Source: CF-162 sp963667205 (lineage in GTDB: Bacteria > Chloroflexota > Dehalococcoidia > SM23-28-2 > RBG-16-64-32). From it: a stretch of DNA of 64,000 nt. A program made the translations under genes and the position numbers. This document shows, piece by piece, positions 17,020-26,336 of this stretch. Every line of letters starts with the position of its first letter. Within the stretch, counting starts at the first letter, position 1. The notes beneath the pieces are model-generated. The model was not told the DNA's origin, did not search any database, and saw only the letters and a program-made list of their open reading frames with translations. The stretch covers positions 620,001 to 684,000 of the forward strand of contig OY762959.1 in the NCBI GenBank assembly GCA_963667205.1, in the 5' to 3' direction.

Positions 17020-17280
17020 GTGGCAACGGTTTTCGAGAGAGTGCAGAAGATAATAGCCGAGCAGCTCGGCGTCGAGGAGTCAGAGATCAAGCCGGAAACG
17101 TCGTTCGTCGGCGACCTGAACGCTGACTCGCTGGACCTGGTCGAGTTGATCATGTCGATCGAAGAGGAGTTCAGCGCCGAAGGCCAGACGGTGGAGATCT
17201 CGGACGAAGATGCGGAGAAGATCGCCACGGTGCAAGACGCAGTGTCGTACATCGACGAACATGGGGGCGGCGGCGACTGA
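17020..17280 (+). CDS. acpP: acyl carrier protein
   Basis: 86 aa from GTG 17020 with AAGGAGG 8 bases upstream. Phosphopantetheine attaches at Ser in the motif DLNADSLDLVELIMSIEEEF. The protein is very acidic and of normal length, with a short Gly-rich tail. A GC hairpin follows. Confidence 0.97.
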   Translation: MATVFERVQKIIAEQLGVEESEIKPETSFVGDLNADSLDLVELIMSIEEEFSAEGQTVEISDEDAEKIATVQDAVSYIDEHGGGGD

Positions 17281-17309
17281 CGCTGCCGCAGCCGACGCTG
17301 AAACTGCAT

Positions 17310-17329
17310 CCCCCGTCCAAGGGCGGGGG
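17310..17329 (+). terminator. hairpin after acpP
   Basis: CCCCCG pairs with CGGGGG across an 8-base loop and is followed by CTTGTC. The T content is low, so it is a weak terminator or a 3' stabiliser. Confidence 0.5.
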
Positions 17330-17359
17330 CTTGTCGTATCCTATTAGCGGAAGTAATAG

Positions 17360-17758
17360 ATGAACATTCTCGGCATTGGACTGCCTGAAATCGTGCTCAT
17401 CTCCTTGGTCGCGGTAGTGGTGCTCGGCCCGGAGCGCTTTCCACAGGTCGCGGTGCAGGCGGCGCGCGCTATCAAGTGGGTGCGTAGTTACGCCACGGAG
17501 AACACGAGCGACCTGCGCCGCGAGTTCACGGAGCTGACGAAAGAGTACGAAGAGATGCGGGAGGAGCTGAAGGACATCCAGCAGGCCGTCGGGCGCACCG
17601 TCGCCGTAGCAGCGGCGGAGATGGAAAAGGTGGTTGACGAGACGAAGCCGGACTTGGAAGCGCTCCGGCCGGACCGCATCGTCGGCAACAACGAACCGAT
17701 CATCGAACCCGGCGGTGAGCTGCCTCCGGGATCAGACAACTCCGACAACGGAGCCTAG
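17360..17758 (+). CDS. tatB: Sec-independent translocase protein TatB-like
   Basis: 132 aa. One short N-terminal membrane helix ends in VVLGPERFPQVAVQAARAIKWVRSYA, with the G-P-E-R hinge characteristic of TatB. A long charged helix and a Pro/Asp-rich tail follow. It likely pairs with tatC 24 bases downstream, while a TatA-type gene lies far away at 59107. A TATCCT -10 at 17337-17342 precedes it. Confidence 0.88.
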   Translation: MNILGIGLPEIVLISLVAVVVLGPERFPQVAVQAARAIKWVRSYATENTSDLRREFTELTKEYEEMREELKDIQQAVGRTVAVAAAEMEKVVDETKPDLEALRPDRIVGNNEPIIEPGGELPPGSDNSDNGA

Positions 17759-17782
17759 CCGGAGCACACCGGCTTACAGCCA

Positions 17783-18568
17783 ATGGCGCAGAGTACCACC
17801 GCCGAGCCCCCTTCCCCCACACCCGAGGAGAAGCAGGACAAACGGCTCCAGACGATCTTCGAGCACCTCGCGGAGCTGCGTTATCGCGTAACGATGTCGG
17901 CGATCGCCGTCGTCCTTGGGCTTGTGGTCTCTGCGATCTTTGCGGACGACTTCATCGCGCTGCTCAAAGAGCCGGCGGAGGAGAAGCACCCCGGTCTGCA
18001 GCTGCAGTTCATCGAGCCGTTCGAGAACTTCGTGACGTATTTCCGCGTGTCGCTGCTGGGCGGCCTGGTCGTCGGCTTTCCGATGATCGTCTACCATGGC
18101 CTGCGCTTCGTGACGCCGGCCCTGCACAAGAACGAGCGCTGGTGGCTGTACGGCACGGTATTTGGCTCGACGGGGCTCTTCCTGGGCGGCGTGGCGTTTG
18201 CGTACTTCATCGCGCTGCCGCCGGCGCTGGACTTCCTGCTCAACTTCAACAACGACCTCGCTGAGCCGAACATCCGCATCGGTAGTTATGTCGACTTCGT
18301 GACACGCCTGCTCTTCTGGACGGGCGTCTCGTTCCAGACGCCGCTGATCGTCATGTTCCTGGCGCGCTTCGGCGTCGTGCGCGCCGGCCAGCTGCTAAGG
18401 TGGTGGCGGCTGGGGATCCTGGCTGCGTTCGTCGTGGCGGCGATCGTCACGCCGACGATCGATCCGATAACGCAATCGCTCGTCGCCGGGCCGATCATCG
18501 TGCTCTATTTCGTCGGGATCGGGCTGGCGGTGATCGTGCAGCCGAAGCGCCCGAAAAAAGAGGAGTAG
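17783..18568 (+). CDS. tatC: Sec-independent translocase protein TatC
   Basis: 261 aa multi-spanning membrane receptor for twin-arginine signal peptides. Seen are IFEHLAELRYRVTMS, the conserved FIEPFENFVTYFRVSLLGG segment, VTPALHKNERW, FAYFIALPPALDFLL and six hydrophobic helices, ending in VIVQPKRPKKEE. It follows tatB by 24 bases. Confidence 0.96.
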   Translation: MAQSTTAEPPSPTPEEKQDKRLQTIFEHLAELRYRVTMSAIAVVLGLVVSAIFADDFIALLKEPAEEKHPGLQLQFIEPFENFVTYFRVSLLGGLVVGFPMIVYHGLRFVTPALHKNERWWLYGTVFGSTGLFLGGVAFAYFIALPPALDFLLNFNNDLAEPNIRIGSYVDFVTRLLFWTGVSFQTPLIVMFLARFGVVRAGQLLRWWRLGILAAFVVAAIVTPTIDPITQSLVAGPIIVLYFVGIGLAVIVQPKRPKKEE

Positions 18569-18575
18569 CGCCGGA

Positions 18576-18605
18576 TTGACCCTCCATTAGGCTGGCGCGT
18601 ATCAT
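18576..18605 (+). promoter_or_regulatory. promoter of the uracil-DNA glycosylase gene
   Basis: TTGACC, an 18-base spacer, then TATCAT. The GTG start lies 8 bases after the -10, so the message would be leaderless. Confidence 0.65.
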
Positions 18606-18613
18606 CGGCGACA

Positions 18614-19222
18614 GTGACAGAGCTTGAGGCCCTTTGCACACAGATCATCACCTGTGAGTCCTGCGGCCTCTGCAAGACGCGCACTCACGCGGTCCCCGGC
18701 AAAGGCGCCGAAAGCGCCGAGATCATGTTCGTCGGCGAGGGGCCCGGGTTCCACGAGGACCAGCAGGGGCGTCCCTTCATCGGAGCGGCCGGCAAGTTCC
18801 TAGACGAGCTGCTGAGATCGATCAACCTGACGCGCTCTGACGTCTACATCTGCAACGTCGTCAAGTGCCGCCCGCCCGGCAACCGCGACCCGCTGCCCGA
18901 AGAGGTGGACGCCTGCCGGCCCTTCCTTCTGCGCCAGATCGAGCTGATCAACCCGAAGCTGATCGTCACGCTGGGGCGCTTTTCGCTATCGTGGTTCTTC
19001 CCGCGAGACGCGATCGGCAAGGTGCGAGGCAGCCTGCGCCAGATGGGCGGCCGTCACTACTACCACGTCTACCATCCGGCGGCGGCGCTGCACAACGGCA
19101 ACCTGCGGCAGGTGATCGAGGACGACTTTTCGAAGATCCCGCAGGCGCTGGAGGAGCTACGCCAGGACGAACCGGTGGCGGCGATGCCCGCGGCGGCAGT
19201 GGAACAAGGGCGGCTCTTCTAG
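18614..19222 (+). CDS. family 4 uracil-DNA glycosylase
   Basis: 202 aa. It removes uracil from DNA. The N-terminal CESCGLCKTR, together with downstream Cys in CNVVKC and CRPF, gives the four Fe-S cysteines of family 4. Catalytic and uracil-binding motifs are VGEGPGFHEDQQGRPFIGAAG and VYHPAAALHN. GTG 18614 is used because the promoter -10 ends 8 bases before it. It lies 3 bases before the RNase J gene. Confidence 0.93.
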   Translation: MTELEALCTQIITCESCGLCKTRTHAVPGKGAESAEIMFVGEGPGFHEDQQGRPFIGAAGKFLDELLRSINLTRSDVYICNVVKCRPPGNRDPLPEEVDACRPFLLRQIELINPKLIVTLGRFSLSWFFPRDAIGKVRGSLRQMGGRHYYHVYHPAAALHNGNLRQVIEDDFSKIPQALEELRQDEPVAAMPAAAVEQGRLF

Positions 19223-19225
19223 CCC

Positions 19226-20893
19226 ATGGCACAGAAGCTGCGGATAATCCCGTTCGGCGGCCTGGGTGAGATCGGGAAGAACATGCTCGCCGTGGAGACA
19301 AACGAAGACATCGTCATCATTGACTGCGGTCTGATGTTCCCGGAAGAGGACATGCTGGGCGTCGACCTCGTGATCCCGGACGTCACGTACATCCAGGAGC
19401 GGCTGAAGAAGCTGCGCGGCATCCTCATCACCCACGGACACGAGGACCACGTGGGGGCGCTGCCTTACGTGCTGCCGGCCCTGCGGTCGCCCAACGGGCA
19501 GCTGCCAACTGTCTACTGCACGCCGCTGACGCACGGGCTGATCACGGTGAAGTTGGAAGAGCACAAGCTACTGAAGAAGGCGAACCTGGTGATGGTGGAA
19601 CCCGGAGACACGGTGAAGCTGGGCGGGATGGAGGCGGAGTGGATCCACATCACGCACAGCATTCCGGACTCGACGTCGATCGCTCTGAAGACGCCGTTCG
19701 GTACGGTCTTCCACACGGGCGACTTCAAGTTTGACTACACGCCAGTGATGGGCCATCCGCCGGACCTGATGCGCATCGCCCAGATCGGTCAGGAGGGCGT
19801 CCTCCTTCTGCTGTCCGACTCAACATACGCCGACACGGAGGGCTACACGCCCTCAGAGGCGCACATCTCGGAGACGCTGGACCGAATCATGGCGACGGCC
19901 GGCGGGCGGGTGATCGTGGCGACCTTCGCGTCGTTGATCTCGCGCGTGCAACAGGTGATCGACGCGGCGGAGAACAACGACCGCCGTGTGTTCGTCACCG
20001 GACGCAGCATGATGAACAACGTGGGCATGGCGCTCAAGCAGAACTACCTGCACGCCACAGAAGACCCACTGCAGCCGCTGGACCGGATGAGAAATCTGAA
20101 GCCGGAGAAGATCACACTGCTGACCACTGGCGCGCAGGGCGAGCCGTCATCGGCGCTGGTGCGGATGGCGAACCGAGACCACCGGCACATCGACATCGTG
20201 CCGGGAGATACCGTGGTGTTCTCGTCCTCGGCGATTCCGGGGAACGAGCAACTGATCAACCGGACGATCAACAACCTGCACCGGCTGGGCGCGCACGTGC
20301 TGTTCAGCCGCATCGCGAACGTGCACGTGCGCGGTCACGCGGCGCAGGAAGAGCTGAAGCTGATGATGAGCCTGACCCAGCCAGAGTACTTCGTTCCGGT
20401 GCACGGTGAGTACCGCCACCTGGTGATGCACTCGCACCTGGCGCGCGCGATGGGGATTCCGCCGGAGAACGTCTTCACGATGGAGGACGGCGACGTGCTG
20501 GAGATCGACCACAACGGGGCGCGGGCGGCAGGGCAGATTCCGGCAGACTACGTATACGTGGACGGCCTGGCGGTGGGCGTGGACAACGTCGTTCTGCGCG
20601 ACCGCAAGCTGCTCTCAGGCGACGGAGTGATCATCGCGATCGTATCTATCGACAGGCATACCGGGAAACCAATAGGCCGTCCGGACGTTGTATCTAGAGG
20701 ATTTATAGAAGCTGACATGTCTGAAAGCCTTATGGGCAAGGCCCGTGATGTCGTCGATGGGGCGCTCGCGGGTCAGGAGCACGTTGCCGACCGGGCGGAC
20801 TTCAACGCCCGGGTGCATGATGCGTTGTCCCGCTTTCTCTACAAGCAGACGCGGCGGCGACCGATGATTCTGCCGTTCAGCGTGGAGATCTAG
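19226..20893 (+). CDS. rnj: ribonuclease J
   Basis: 555 aa metallo-beta-lactamase/beta-CASP nuclease with 5'-3' exonuclease and endonuclease activity on RNA. Motifs are GGLGEIGKNM, the metal motif LITHGHEDHVGALPY, HTGDFKFDYTPV, SDSTYAD, VATFASLISRVQQVID, FVTGRSMMNN, GAQGEPSSALVRMANRDHR, SSSAIPGNEQ and HVRGHAAQEELKLM, then VPVHGEYRHL. It is full length and co-oriented with the UDG and FtsK genes. Confidence 0.96.
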   Translation: MAQKLRIIPFGGLGEIGKNMLAVETNEDIVIIDCGLMFPEEDMLGVDLVIPDVTYIQERLKKLRGILITHGHEDHVGALPYVLPALRSPNGQLPTVYCTPLTHGLITVKLEEHKLLKKANLVMVEPGDTVKLGGMEAEWIHITHSIPDSTSIALKTPFGTVFHTGDFKFDYTPVMGHPPDLMRIAQIGQEGVLLLLSDSTYADTEGYTPSEAHISETLDRIMATAGGRVIVATFASLISRVQQVIDAAENNDRRVFVTGRSMMNNVGMALKQNYLHATEDPLQPLDRMRNLKPEKITLLTTGAQGEPSSALVRMANRDHRHIDIVPGDTVVFSSSAIPGNEQLINRTINNLHRLGAHVLFSRIANVHVRGHAAQEELKLMMSLTQPEYFVPVHGEYRHLVMHSHLARAMGIPPENVFTMEDGDVLEIDHNGARAAGQIPADYVYVDGLAVGVDNVVLRDRKLLSGDGVIIAIVSIDRHTGKPIGRPDVVSRGFIEADMSESLMGKARDVVDGALAGQEHVADRADFNARVHDALSRFLYKQTRRRPMILPFSVEI

Positions 20894-20902
20894 AACTCGC
20901 CT

Positions 20903-23362
20903 ATGTCTGTAAGAACCAGGCGGCGGCCTTCGCGCCGCGCCTCATCGAGCTACCGTCCGCGGTCCAGCGCGGCGCGCAAGCGCACGCGGAAGCCGTCCGG
21001 CCGTGGGCCGACGACGGGAACGTGGGTGATGGCGGCCGCAGCCGGCGTTGTCATCGGCCTGATCCTCGTCTTCGCCTTCCTGGACCCGCTCGTCAGCGCG
21101 GCGGAGACCGTTCTGCGCACGCTGGGTTTTGGCGTTGCGCTGGTCGTCGCCGTCGCCGCGGCCGATATCTTCGTGGCGAGGCGGGCGGAGCTGCGGCTCA
21201 GCTTCCTGCGCGTCTTCGTCGGCGCGCACTTGCTGGCGCTCTTCGTCTTCGGGATCGGTGGCTTCTTCAAGCCTGACTGGTCGATCGGAGAGGTGCAGTT
21301 CTCCGAGGTGTCGGCCGGCGGCAACCTTGGGAAGTTCTTCGCCGGCGGCATCCCCGGCAGCATCGCGTGGGCCGCAATCGCCGTCGCGGGCACTTCGCTC
21401 GTTTCGCCGACGCGGGCGCGACAGGCCGTCGACGGCGTGGTCGCGGCGCTCGGATGGGTTGTCTCGCTGGAGATACCGCAGCGGACGTGGCGCGGACTGC
21501 GAACGTTCTTCACGGCGCTCGTACCTCAGGGCGAAGACGAATACGAAAGTCAGATGGTGGAGGAACCCTACGTTCCGGAGCTAGACGAAGAGTGGCAGGA
21601 AACGCCGGTGGAGGCCGAAGAGGAAGAGGAGGAAGAGGCGCCTGCCGAAGAAGAACCCGACCCCGGCTCCGAGATGCTGATAACGGCGGAGCCCGGTGAG
21701 GAAGAGGCCGGCTATCAGCGCACGTTGCCGGTGGGCCGGCCGACCGGTCGCGGCTGGGAGCTGCCGCCGCTGAACGAGCTGGCCGAGGAGGCCGACGTGG
21801 AGGTGCGTCCAGTCGACAACGAGGCGCGGTCGCGGCTGATCGTCGACACGCTGGCGTCGTTCGGAGTCGACTCGCGCGTGGTGTCGATTAGCCAGGGGCC
21901 AACGGTGACGCAGTTCGGCGTCGAGCCCGGATGGGACATCAAGACGCGCCAGCTGGCGGTCCGCGACGAGGCGGGCAGGCAGGTCATGGACAAGGACGGC
22001 CAGCCGGTTACACGCACCGAGGTCACGTCCAAGACACGTGTGCGGGTGAACAAGGTGACGACGCTGGCGAACGACCTGGCGCTGGCGCTGGCGGCGCCGA
22101 CTATCCGCATCGAGGCGCCGGTGCCGGGAAAGCCGATCATCGGCATCGAGGTGCCGAACAAGACGTCGTCGCTGGTCTCGCTGCGCAGCGTGATCGAGAG
22201 TACGGCGTTCGCGAAGGCAAATGCGAAGACGCAGATCGCGATCGCGCTGGGCAAGGGCGTTTCCGGCGAGCCAGTGGCCGCGGACCTATCGAAGATGCCC
22301 CACCTCCTGATCGCCGGCTCGACGGGCAGCGGCAAGAGCGTCTGCATCAACTCGATCATCGCCTGCTTCCTCCTCCACAACACGCCGGAGGAGCTGAGGC
22401 TCGTCCTCGTTGACCCGAAGCGCGTGGAGCTGACTACGTTCTCCAACATCCCGCACCTGGCGTTCTCCAAGGTGATCACGGACGTGGAGGAGGTGCCGGG
22501 CGTGCTGCAGGCGGTGATCCACGAGATGGACAGCCGCTACCGGAGATTCGCCGAAATCGGCGTTCGCAACCTGGAGGCGTACAACAAGAGCCCGCGGGCG
22601 ACGCACAAGCTGCCGCACTGGGTCGTGGTGATCGACGAGCTAGCGGACCTGATGATGTCATCGCCTTACGAGGTGGAGCGCCAGATCTGCCGCCTCGCTC
22701 AGCTGGCGAGAGCGACGGGAATCCACCTGATTATCGCGACGCAGCGGCCGTCCGTCGACGTGGTGACGGGGCTGATCAAGGCGAACTTCCCGACGCGAAT
22801 CGCCTTCTCCGTCTCCTCGCAGGTAGACTCACGCACGATCATCGACACGGCCGGCGCCGATAAGCTGCTGGGCCGCGGCGACATGCTCTTCATGCCGACG
22901 GACGCGGCCAAGCCAAAGCGCATCCAGGGATCGTTCGTCTCCGACCAGGAGATCGACAAGATCGTCGGCTGGTGGGCCAACGACCGCTTCCGGCACCTGG
23001 CTCCGGAAAAGCTGGACCATCTTCTGGATGAAGCCGGCGATGAGGAAGACACGGAGGCCGGATCGCCGGCGGAAGACGATCCGCTTTACACGGCGGCGAA
23101 GGAGCTGGCGATCCAGCACTCGCGCGTCTCTACGTCGCTCCTGCAGCGGCGGCTGCACGTCGGCTACCCGCGCGCCGCCCGCCTGATCGACATGCTGGAG
23201 GACGAGGGCGTCGTCGCCGCCGCGGAGGCCGGTCAGTCGCGAAAGGTGCTGGTCTCCCCGGACGAGACCCCCGATGAGGGCGCGTCAGAGGACGCCGAAG
23301 AGCCGCCGCCCGACCCCGAAGACTACACCGCGTCGTTCGGCGACGAAGACCGGTTCGAGTAG
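20903..23362 (+). CDS. ftsK: DNA translocase FtsK/SpoIIIE
   Basis: 819 aa. The N-terminus is basic, with four predicted membrane helices (about 40-180), then a Glu/Pro-rich linker (about 215-260). The motor follows: an FGVEPGWDIKTRQLAVRD region, Walker A in IAGSTGSGKSVCINSI, Walker B in HWVVVIDELADLMM, and LIIATQRPSVDVVTGLIKANFPTRIAF. The C-terminal winged-helix gamma domain contains STSLLQRRLHVGYPRAARLIDMLEDEGVV. It pumps chromosomes through the division septum. Confidence 0.96.
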   Translation: MSVRTRRRPSRRASSSYRPRSSAARKRTRKPSGRGPTTGTWVMAAAAGVVIGLILVFAFLDPLVSAAETVLRTLGFGVALVVAVAAADIFVARRAELRLSFLRVFVGAHLLALFVFGIGGFFKPDWSIGEVQFSEVSAGGNLGKFFAGGIPGSIAWAAIAVAGTSLVSPTRARQAVDGVVAALGWVVSLEIPQRTWRGLRTFFTALVPQGEDEYESQMVEEPYVPELDEEWQETPVEAEEEEEEEAPAEEEPDPGSEMLITAEPGEEEAGYQRTLPVGRPTGRGWELPPLNELAEEADVEVRPVDNEARSRLIVDTLASFGVDSRVVSISQGPTVTQFGVEPGWDIKTRQLAVRDEAGRQVMDKDGQPVTRTEVTSKTRVRVNKVTTLANDLALALAAPTIRIEAPVPGKPIIGIEVPNKTSSLVSLRSVIESTAFAKANAKTQIAIALGKGVSGEPVAADLSKMPHLLIAGSTGSGKSVCINSIIACFLLHNTPEELRLVLVDPKRVELTTFSNIPHLAFSKVITDVEEVPGVLQAVIHEMDSRYRRFAEIGVRNLEAYNKSPRATHKLPHWVVVIDELADLMMSSPYEVERQICRLAQLARATGIHLIIATQRPSVDVVTGLIKANFPTRIAFSVSSQVDSRTIIDTAGADKLLGRGDMLFMPTDAAKPKRIQGSFVSDQEIDKIVGWWANDRFRHLAPEKLDHLLDEAGDEEDTEAGSPAEDDPLYTAAKELAIQHSRVSTSLLQRRLHVGYPRAARLIDMLEDEGVVAAAEAGQSRKVLVSPDETPDEGASEDAEEPPPDPEDYTASFGDEDRFE

Positions 23363-23424
23363 TTCTTCGCTGCCCGGCCCCGGCTCAACCAGGCGATCTT
23401 CACGATCGCTGAACGTCCGCTGTC

Positions 23425-23452
23425 TTGACAACCTCCGCCCCGGTGCTACGTT
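23425..23452 (+). promoter_or_regulatory. strong promoter in the ftsK-GNAT gap
   Basis: TTGACA, a 16-base spacer, then TACGTT preceded by TGC (extended -10). It directs a plus-strand transcript that ends at the hairpin near 23712, about 250 bases long. Confidence 0.65.
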
Positions 23453-23488
23453 GGAAGAGAGCCTGATGAAGTGGAAAGTGAGGTAGTG

Positions 23489-23566
23489 ATGATGAGACTT
23501 CACGCGACCTTAAAACGACTTCAAGTTGACAAGGTGAGGGCCTTCGCGCAGGTCGCCTGGAAGTAA
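23489..23566 (+). CDS. candidate 25-residue basic peptide, or part of a small RNA
   Basis: ATG 23489 (a second ATG follows directly) to TAA 23566. The product starts MMRLHATLKRLQ and ends AQVAWK; it is Lys/Arg-rich and could form an amphipathic helix. GTGAGG lies 5-8 bases upstream. It is enclosed between a strong promoter and a strong terminator. The rest of the transcript (23567-23677) has no ORF I can support, so an untranslated small RNA is the main alternative. I do not recognise it as tmRNA, SRP RNA or 6S. Confidence 0.3.
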   Translation: MMRLHATLKRLQVDKVRAFAQVAWK

Positions 23567-23677
23567 CGGGCGCGCAGAGGCAGGTCACCCCGCGGATCGG
23601 CCAGCGAACAGAGGCCACGTAGCCTATCGGTGCGAGGTGCGCCGCAAAGTGCCGAAAGCGGGCTAAAGAGGAACCGA

Positions 23678-23712
23678 GAAGCCCCCCCCCCGACATGTCG
23701 GGGGGGGGCTTC
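23678..23712. terminator. bidirectional terminator with long C/G tract
   Basis: GAAG, ten C, GACATGTC, nine G and CTTC form a near-perfect stem of about 17 bp. It ends the small plus-strand transcript, where TTCTTCATT follows. It also sits 2 bases after the stop of the convergent GNAT gene. Confidence 0.75.
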
Positions 23713-23713
23713 T

Positions 23714-24142
23714 TCATTCTGCGAGGTCCTTGCGCATGAAGATCTCGCGGGAGTCCTGGCCGAGATCGCTGAGCGCGCCGATGAGGCGAAAGCCGAGGGC
23801 GCGGTGGAAGCGCAGCGAGCGCTCGTTGTTCTCCTCGGTGGAGCTGAGCCAGAAGTCGCAGCCACGGCGGGCGAGATCGGCTTCGGTGTGCGCGTAGAGC
23901 GCGCGGCCGACGCCTGTTCGCTGGTGCGACGGCCGCACGCGGACGAAGACGCAGAGGGGCACGCGGTCCCAGAACCACTCCCAGCGCAGGTAGCCTGAAA
24001 CTTCATCGCCAGCGACCGCGACGCGGCCGCCCTCGATGGCGTGCCCCAGGACAGACTCCTCGCTAACGCGCTGGTCGAGCGAGCGGTCGACCTCCTGGAC
24101 GGCAGGGATGTCGGCGGCTTTCGCGAGGCGGACTTCCGGCAC
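23714..24142 (-). CDS. GNAT-family N-acetyltransferase
   Basis: 142 aa. The fold is complete: VRLAKAADIPAVQEVDRSL at the start, the acetyl-CoA loop VRPSHQRTGVGRALYAHTEADLARRG, and the C-terminal NERSLRFHRALGFRLIG. The substrate cannot be told. It lies 4 bases after uvrB on the same strand and ends at a strong hairpin. Confidence 0.85.
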   Translation of the reverse strand: MPEVRLAKAADIPAVQEVDRSLDQRVSEESVLGHAIEGGRVAVAGDEVSGYLRWEWFWDRVPLCVFVRVRPSHQRTGVGRALYAHTEADLARRGCDFWLSSTEENNERSLRFHRALGFRLIGALSDLGQDSREIFMRKDLAE

Positions 24143-24146
24143 GCGG

Positions 24147-26243
24147 TTACTTCCGCGGGCGGGTGCGATTTTGGCCGCGGCGCGGCGCCGGGCTGCCCGT
24201 GTTGCGCATCGCTGAGATGATGCTCAGGCCCTCTTCGTCGCCGACGAGCTCGCGGCGCAGCTCGACCACGCGGTCGCGAAGAAGTGCGGCCTTCTCGAAC
24301 TCGAGGTTCTTGGCAGCGGTCTTCATCTGCTTGTCGAGGTCCTTGATCAGCCGGGCGAGTTCGTCCTTGGGGATGTCACCGACGTTGTACTCCTCTTGCG
24401 CCTCGGCCACCTGCTTGACGTGGTCGGTGATGTCGCGGATCGCCTTCTGAATGCCCTCGGGCTTGATGCCGTGCTCGGCGTTGTAGGCCTCCTGGATGTC
24501 GCGGCGGCGGCCGACCTCGGCGATCGCGCGGCGCATCGAGTCGGTAGTCACGTCGGCGTACATGATGACGGCGCCGTTGATGTTGCGAGCGGCGCGGCCC
24601 ATCGTCTGGATCAGCGACCACTCGGAGCGCAGAAAGCCCTCCTTATCGGCGTCGAGGATGGCGACGAGGCTGACCTCCGGCAGGTCGAGGCCTTCGCGGA
24701 GGAGGTTGATGCCCACGATCACGTCGTAGACGCCGAGACGCAGGTCGCGCAGGATCTCGACGCGTTCGAACGTCTGAATCTCGGAGTGCAGGTAGTGGGT
24801 CTTGACGCCCATCTCCATCAGATAGTCGGCGAGGTCTTCGGCCATTTTCTTCGTGAGGGTGGTGACGAGGACGCGCTCCTTACTCTCAGCGCGCAGGCGG
24901 ATCTCGTCCAGCAGGTCGTCGATCTGGCCCTTCGTCGGCCGCACTTCGACCTGCGGGTCGACGAGGCCGGTGGGGCGGATGATCTGCTCGACGGTCTGCT
25001 CGCTCATCTCGGCTTCCCAGGGGCCGGGCGTGGCGGAGACGTAGACCGTCTGGTTGAGGTGTGATTGGAACTCGTGGAAGCTGAGCGGGCGGTTGTCGAT
25101 CGCGGAGGGCAGCCGGAAGCCGAAGTCGACGAGCGTCTGCTTGCGGCGGATGTCGCCGTGGTACATCCCGCGTATCTGCGGGATCGTCTGGTGCGACTCG
25201 TCGACGAAGAGGAGGAAGTCGTCCGGAAAGTAGTCCATCAGCGTCCAGGGAACGCTGCCGGCCTCGCGGCGGGAGAGGTGACGGGAGTAGTTCTCAATGC
25301 CGGAGCAGTAGCCCTGCTCACGCAGGCACTCGACGTCGTAGCGGGTGCGCTCGACGAGGCGCTGGGCCTCGAGGAGCTGGCCCTTGTCGAGGTGCCACTG
25401 ATGGCGCTCCGCGAGCTCGGCCTCGATGTCGACGATCGCGGCGTCCATCTTGTCCTGCGAGGTGACGAAGTGCTTGGCGGGGTAGATGGCGACAGCGTCC
25501 ATCTCCGCCAGCACCTCGCCGGTGAGCGGGTCGAGCTGGAGGATGCGCTCGACCTCGTCGCCGAAGTAGTCGATGCGTACGACCAGCTCTTCGTAGGCGG
25601 GAAGGACTGTGAGGCTGTCGCCGCGCAGGCGGAAGCGGCCGCGGACGAGGTTCTGGTCGTTGCGCTCGTACTGCATGTCGACGAGGCGGCGCAGGGCACG
25701 CTGGCGGTTGCTGGTCTCGCCGACTTTGAACTTGAGCACGAAGTTGTAGTATTCGCTGGGCTCGCCAAGACCGTAAATGCAGGAGACGGAGGCGACGATG
25801 ACGACGTCTCGCCGCTCGAAGAGGGCGCGGGTGGCGGCGTGGCGGAGCTTGTCTATCTCCTCATTGATGTCGGCGTCCTTGGCGATGTAGGTGTCGGTGC
25901 GCGGGATGTAGGCTTCCGGCTGGTAGTAGTCGTAGTAGGAGACGAAGTACTCGACGGCGTTCTCGGGGAAGAAGTCGCGGAACTCTGAGTAGAGCTGCGC
26001 CGCGAGCGTCTTGTTGGGCGAGATAACGAGCGTGGGCCGGCTGTAGCGGGCGATGATGTTCGCCATCGTGAACGTCTTGCCGGAGCCGGTGACACCGAGC
26101 AGCGTCTGGTGCTTCTTGCCCTCGCGCAGGCCGCTCTCGAGGTCGGCGACGGCTTTCGGCTGATCGCCGGTCATCTGGAAGTCGGAGGCGAGGACGAACG
26201 GCTCTTCGGCAGGCGTGACGGAGATGTCGCGGTCGACGATCAT
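24147..26243 (-). CDS. uvrB: excinuclease ABC subunit B
   Basis: 698 aa helicase-like damage-verification subunit of nucleotide excision repair. Motifs are FQMTGDQPKAV, Walker A in LLGVTGSGKTFT, the beta-hairpin YYDYYQPEAYIPRTDTYI, Walker B region DDFLLFVDESHQTIPQIRGM, YVSATPGPWE, GINLLREGLDLPEVSLVAILDADKEGFLRS, QTMGRAARNINGAVIMYAD. A C-terminal UVR motif (DLDKQMKTAAKNLEFEKAALLRD) binds UvrC. An extended -10, TGCTACAAT, ends 10 bases before the ATG, so the message is probably leaderless. Confidence 0.98.
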   Translation of the reverse strand: MIVDRDISVTPAEEPFVLASDFQMTGDQPKAVADLESGLREGKKHQTLLGVTGSGKTFTMANIIARYSRPTLVISPNKTLAAQLYSEFRDFFPENAVEYFVSYYDYYQPEAYIPRTDTYIAKDADINEEIDKLRHAATRALFERRDVVIVASVSCIYGLGEPSEYYNFVLKFKVGETSNRQRALRRLVDMQYERNDQNLVRGRFRLRGDSLTVLPAYEELVVRIDYFGDEVERILQLDPLTGEVLAEMDAVAIYPAKHFVTSQDKMDAAIVDIEAELAERHQWHLDKGQLLEAQRLVERTRYDVECLREQGYCSGIENYSRHLSRREAGSVPWTLMDYFPDDFLLFVDESHQTIPQIRGMYHGDIRRKQTLVDFGFRLPSAIDNRPLSFHEFQSHLNQTVYVSATPGPWEAEMSEQTVEQIIRPTGLVDPQVEVRPTKGQIDDLLDEIRLRAESKERVLVTTLTKKMAEDLADYLMEMGVKTHYLHSEIQTFERVEILRDLRLGVYDVIVGINLLREGLDLPEVSLVAILDADKEGFLRSEWSLIQTMGRAARNINGAVIMYADVTTDSMRRAIAEVGRRRDIQEAYNAEHGIKPEGIQKAIRDITDHVKQVAEAQEEYNVGDIPKDELARLIKDLDKQMKTAAKNLEFEKAALLRDRVVELRRELVGDEEGLSIISAMRNTGSPAPRRGQNRTRPRK

Positions 26244-26253
26244 AGCACAATCA

Positions 26254-26262
26254 ATTGTAGCA
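26254..26262 (-). promoter_or_regulatory. extended -10 promoter of uvrB
   Basis: The minus strand reads TGCTACAAT, 10 bases before the uvrB ATG, with no Shine-Dalgarno in between. Confidence 0.55.
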
Positions 26263-26320
26263 GCGCTCCTGACGACGCTGTGTCAGGGGGCGAAGCGCGC
26301 TACTCATCCTGAGTTACCGC

Positions 26321-26329
26321 TGGTATCAT
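26321..26329 (+). promoter_or_regulatory. extended -10 promoter of the hydrolase-cyclase gene
   Basis: TGGTATCAT, 7 bases before ATG 26337. The upstream in-frame ATG at 26328 lies partly inside this -10, so 26337 is the likely start. Confidence 0.55.
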
Positions 26330-26336
26330 GCTCGCC

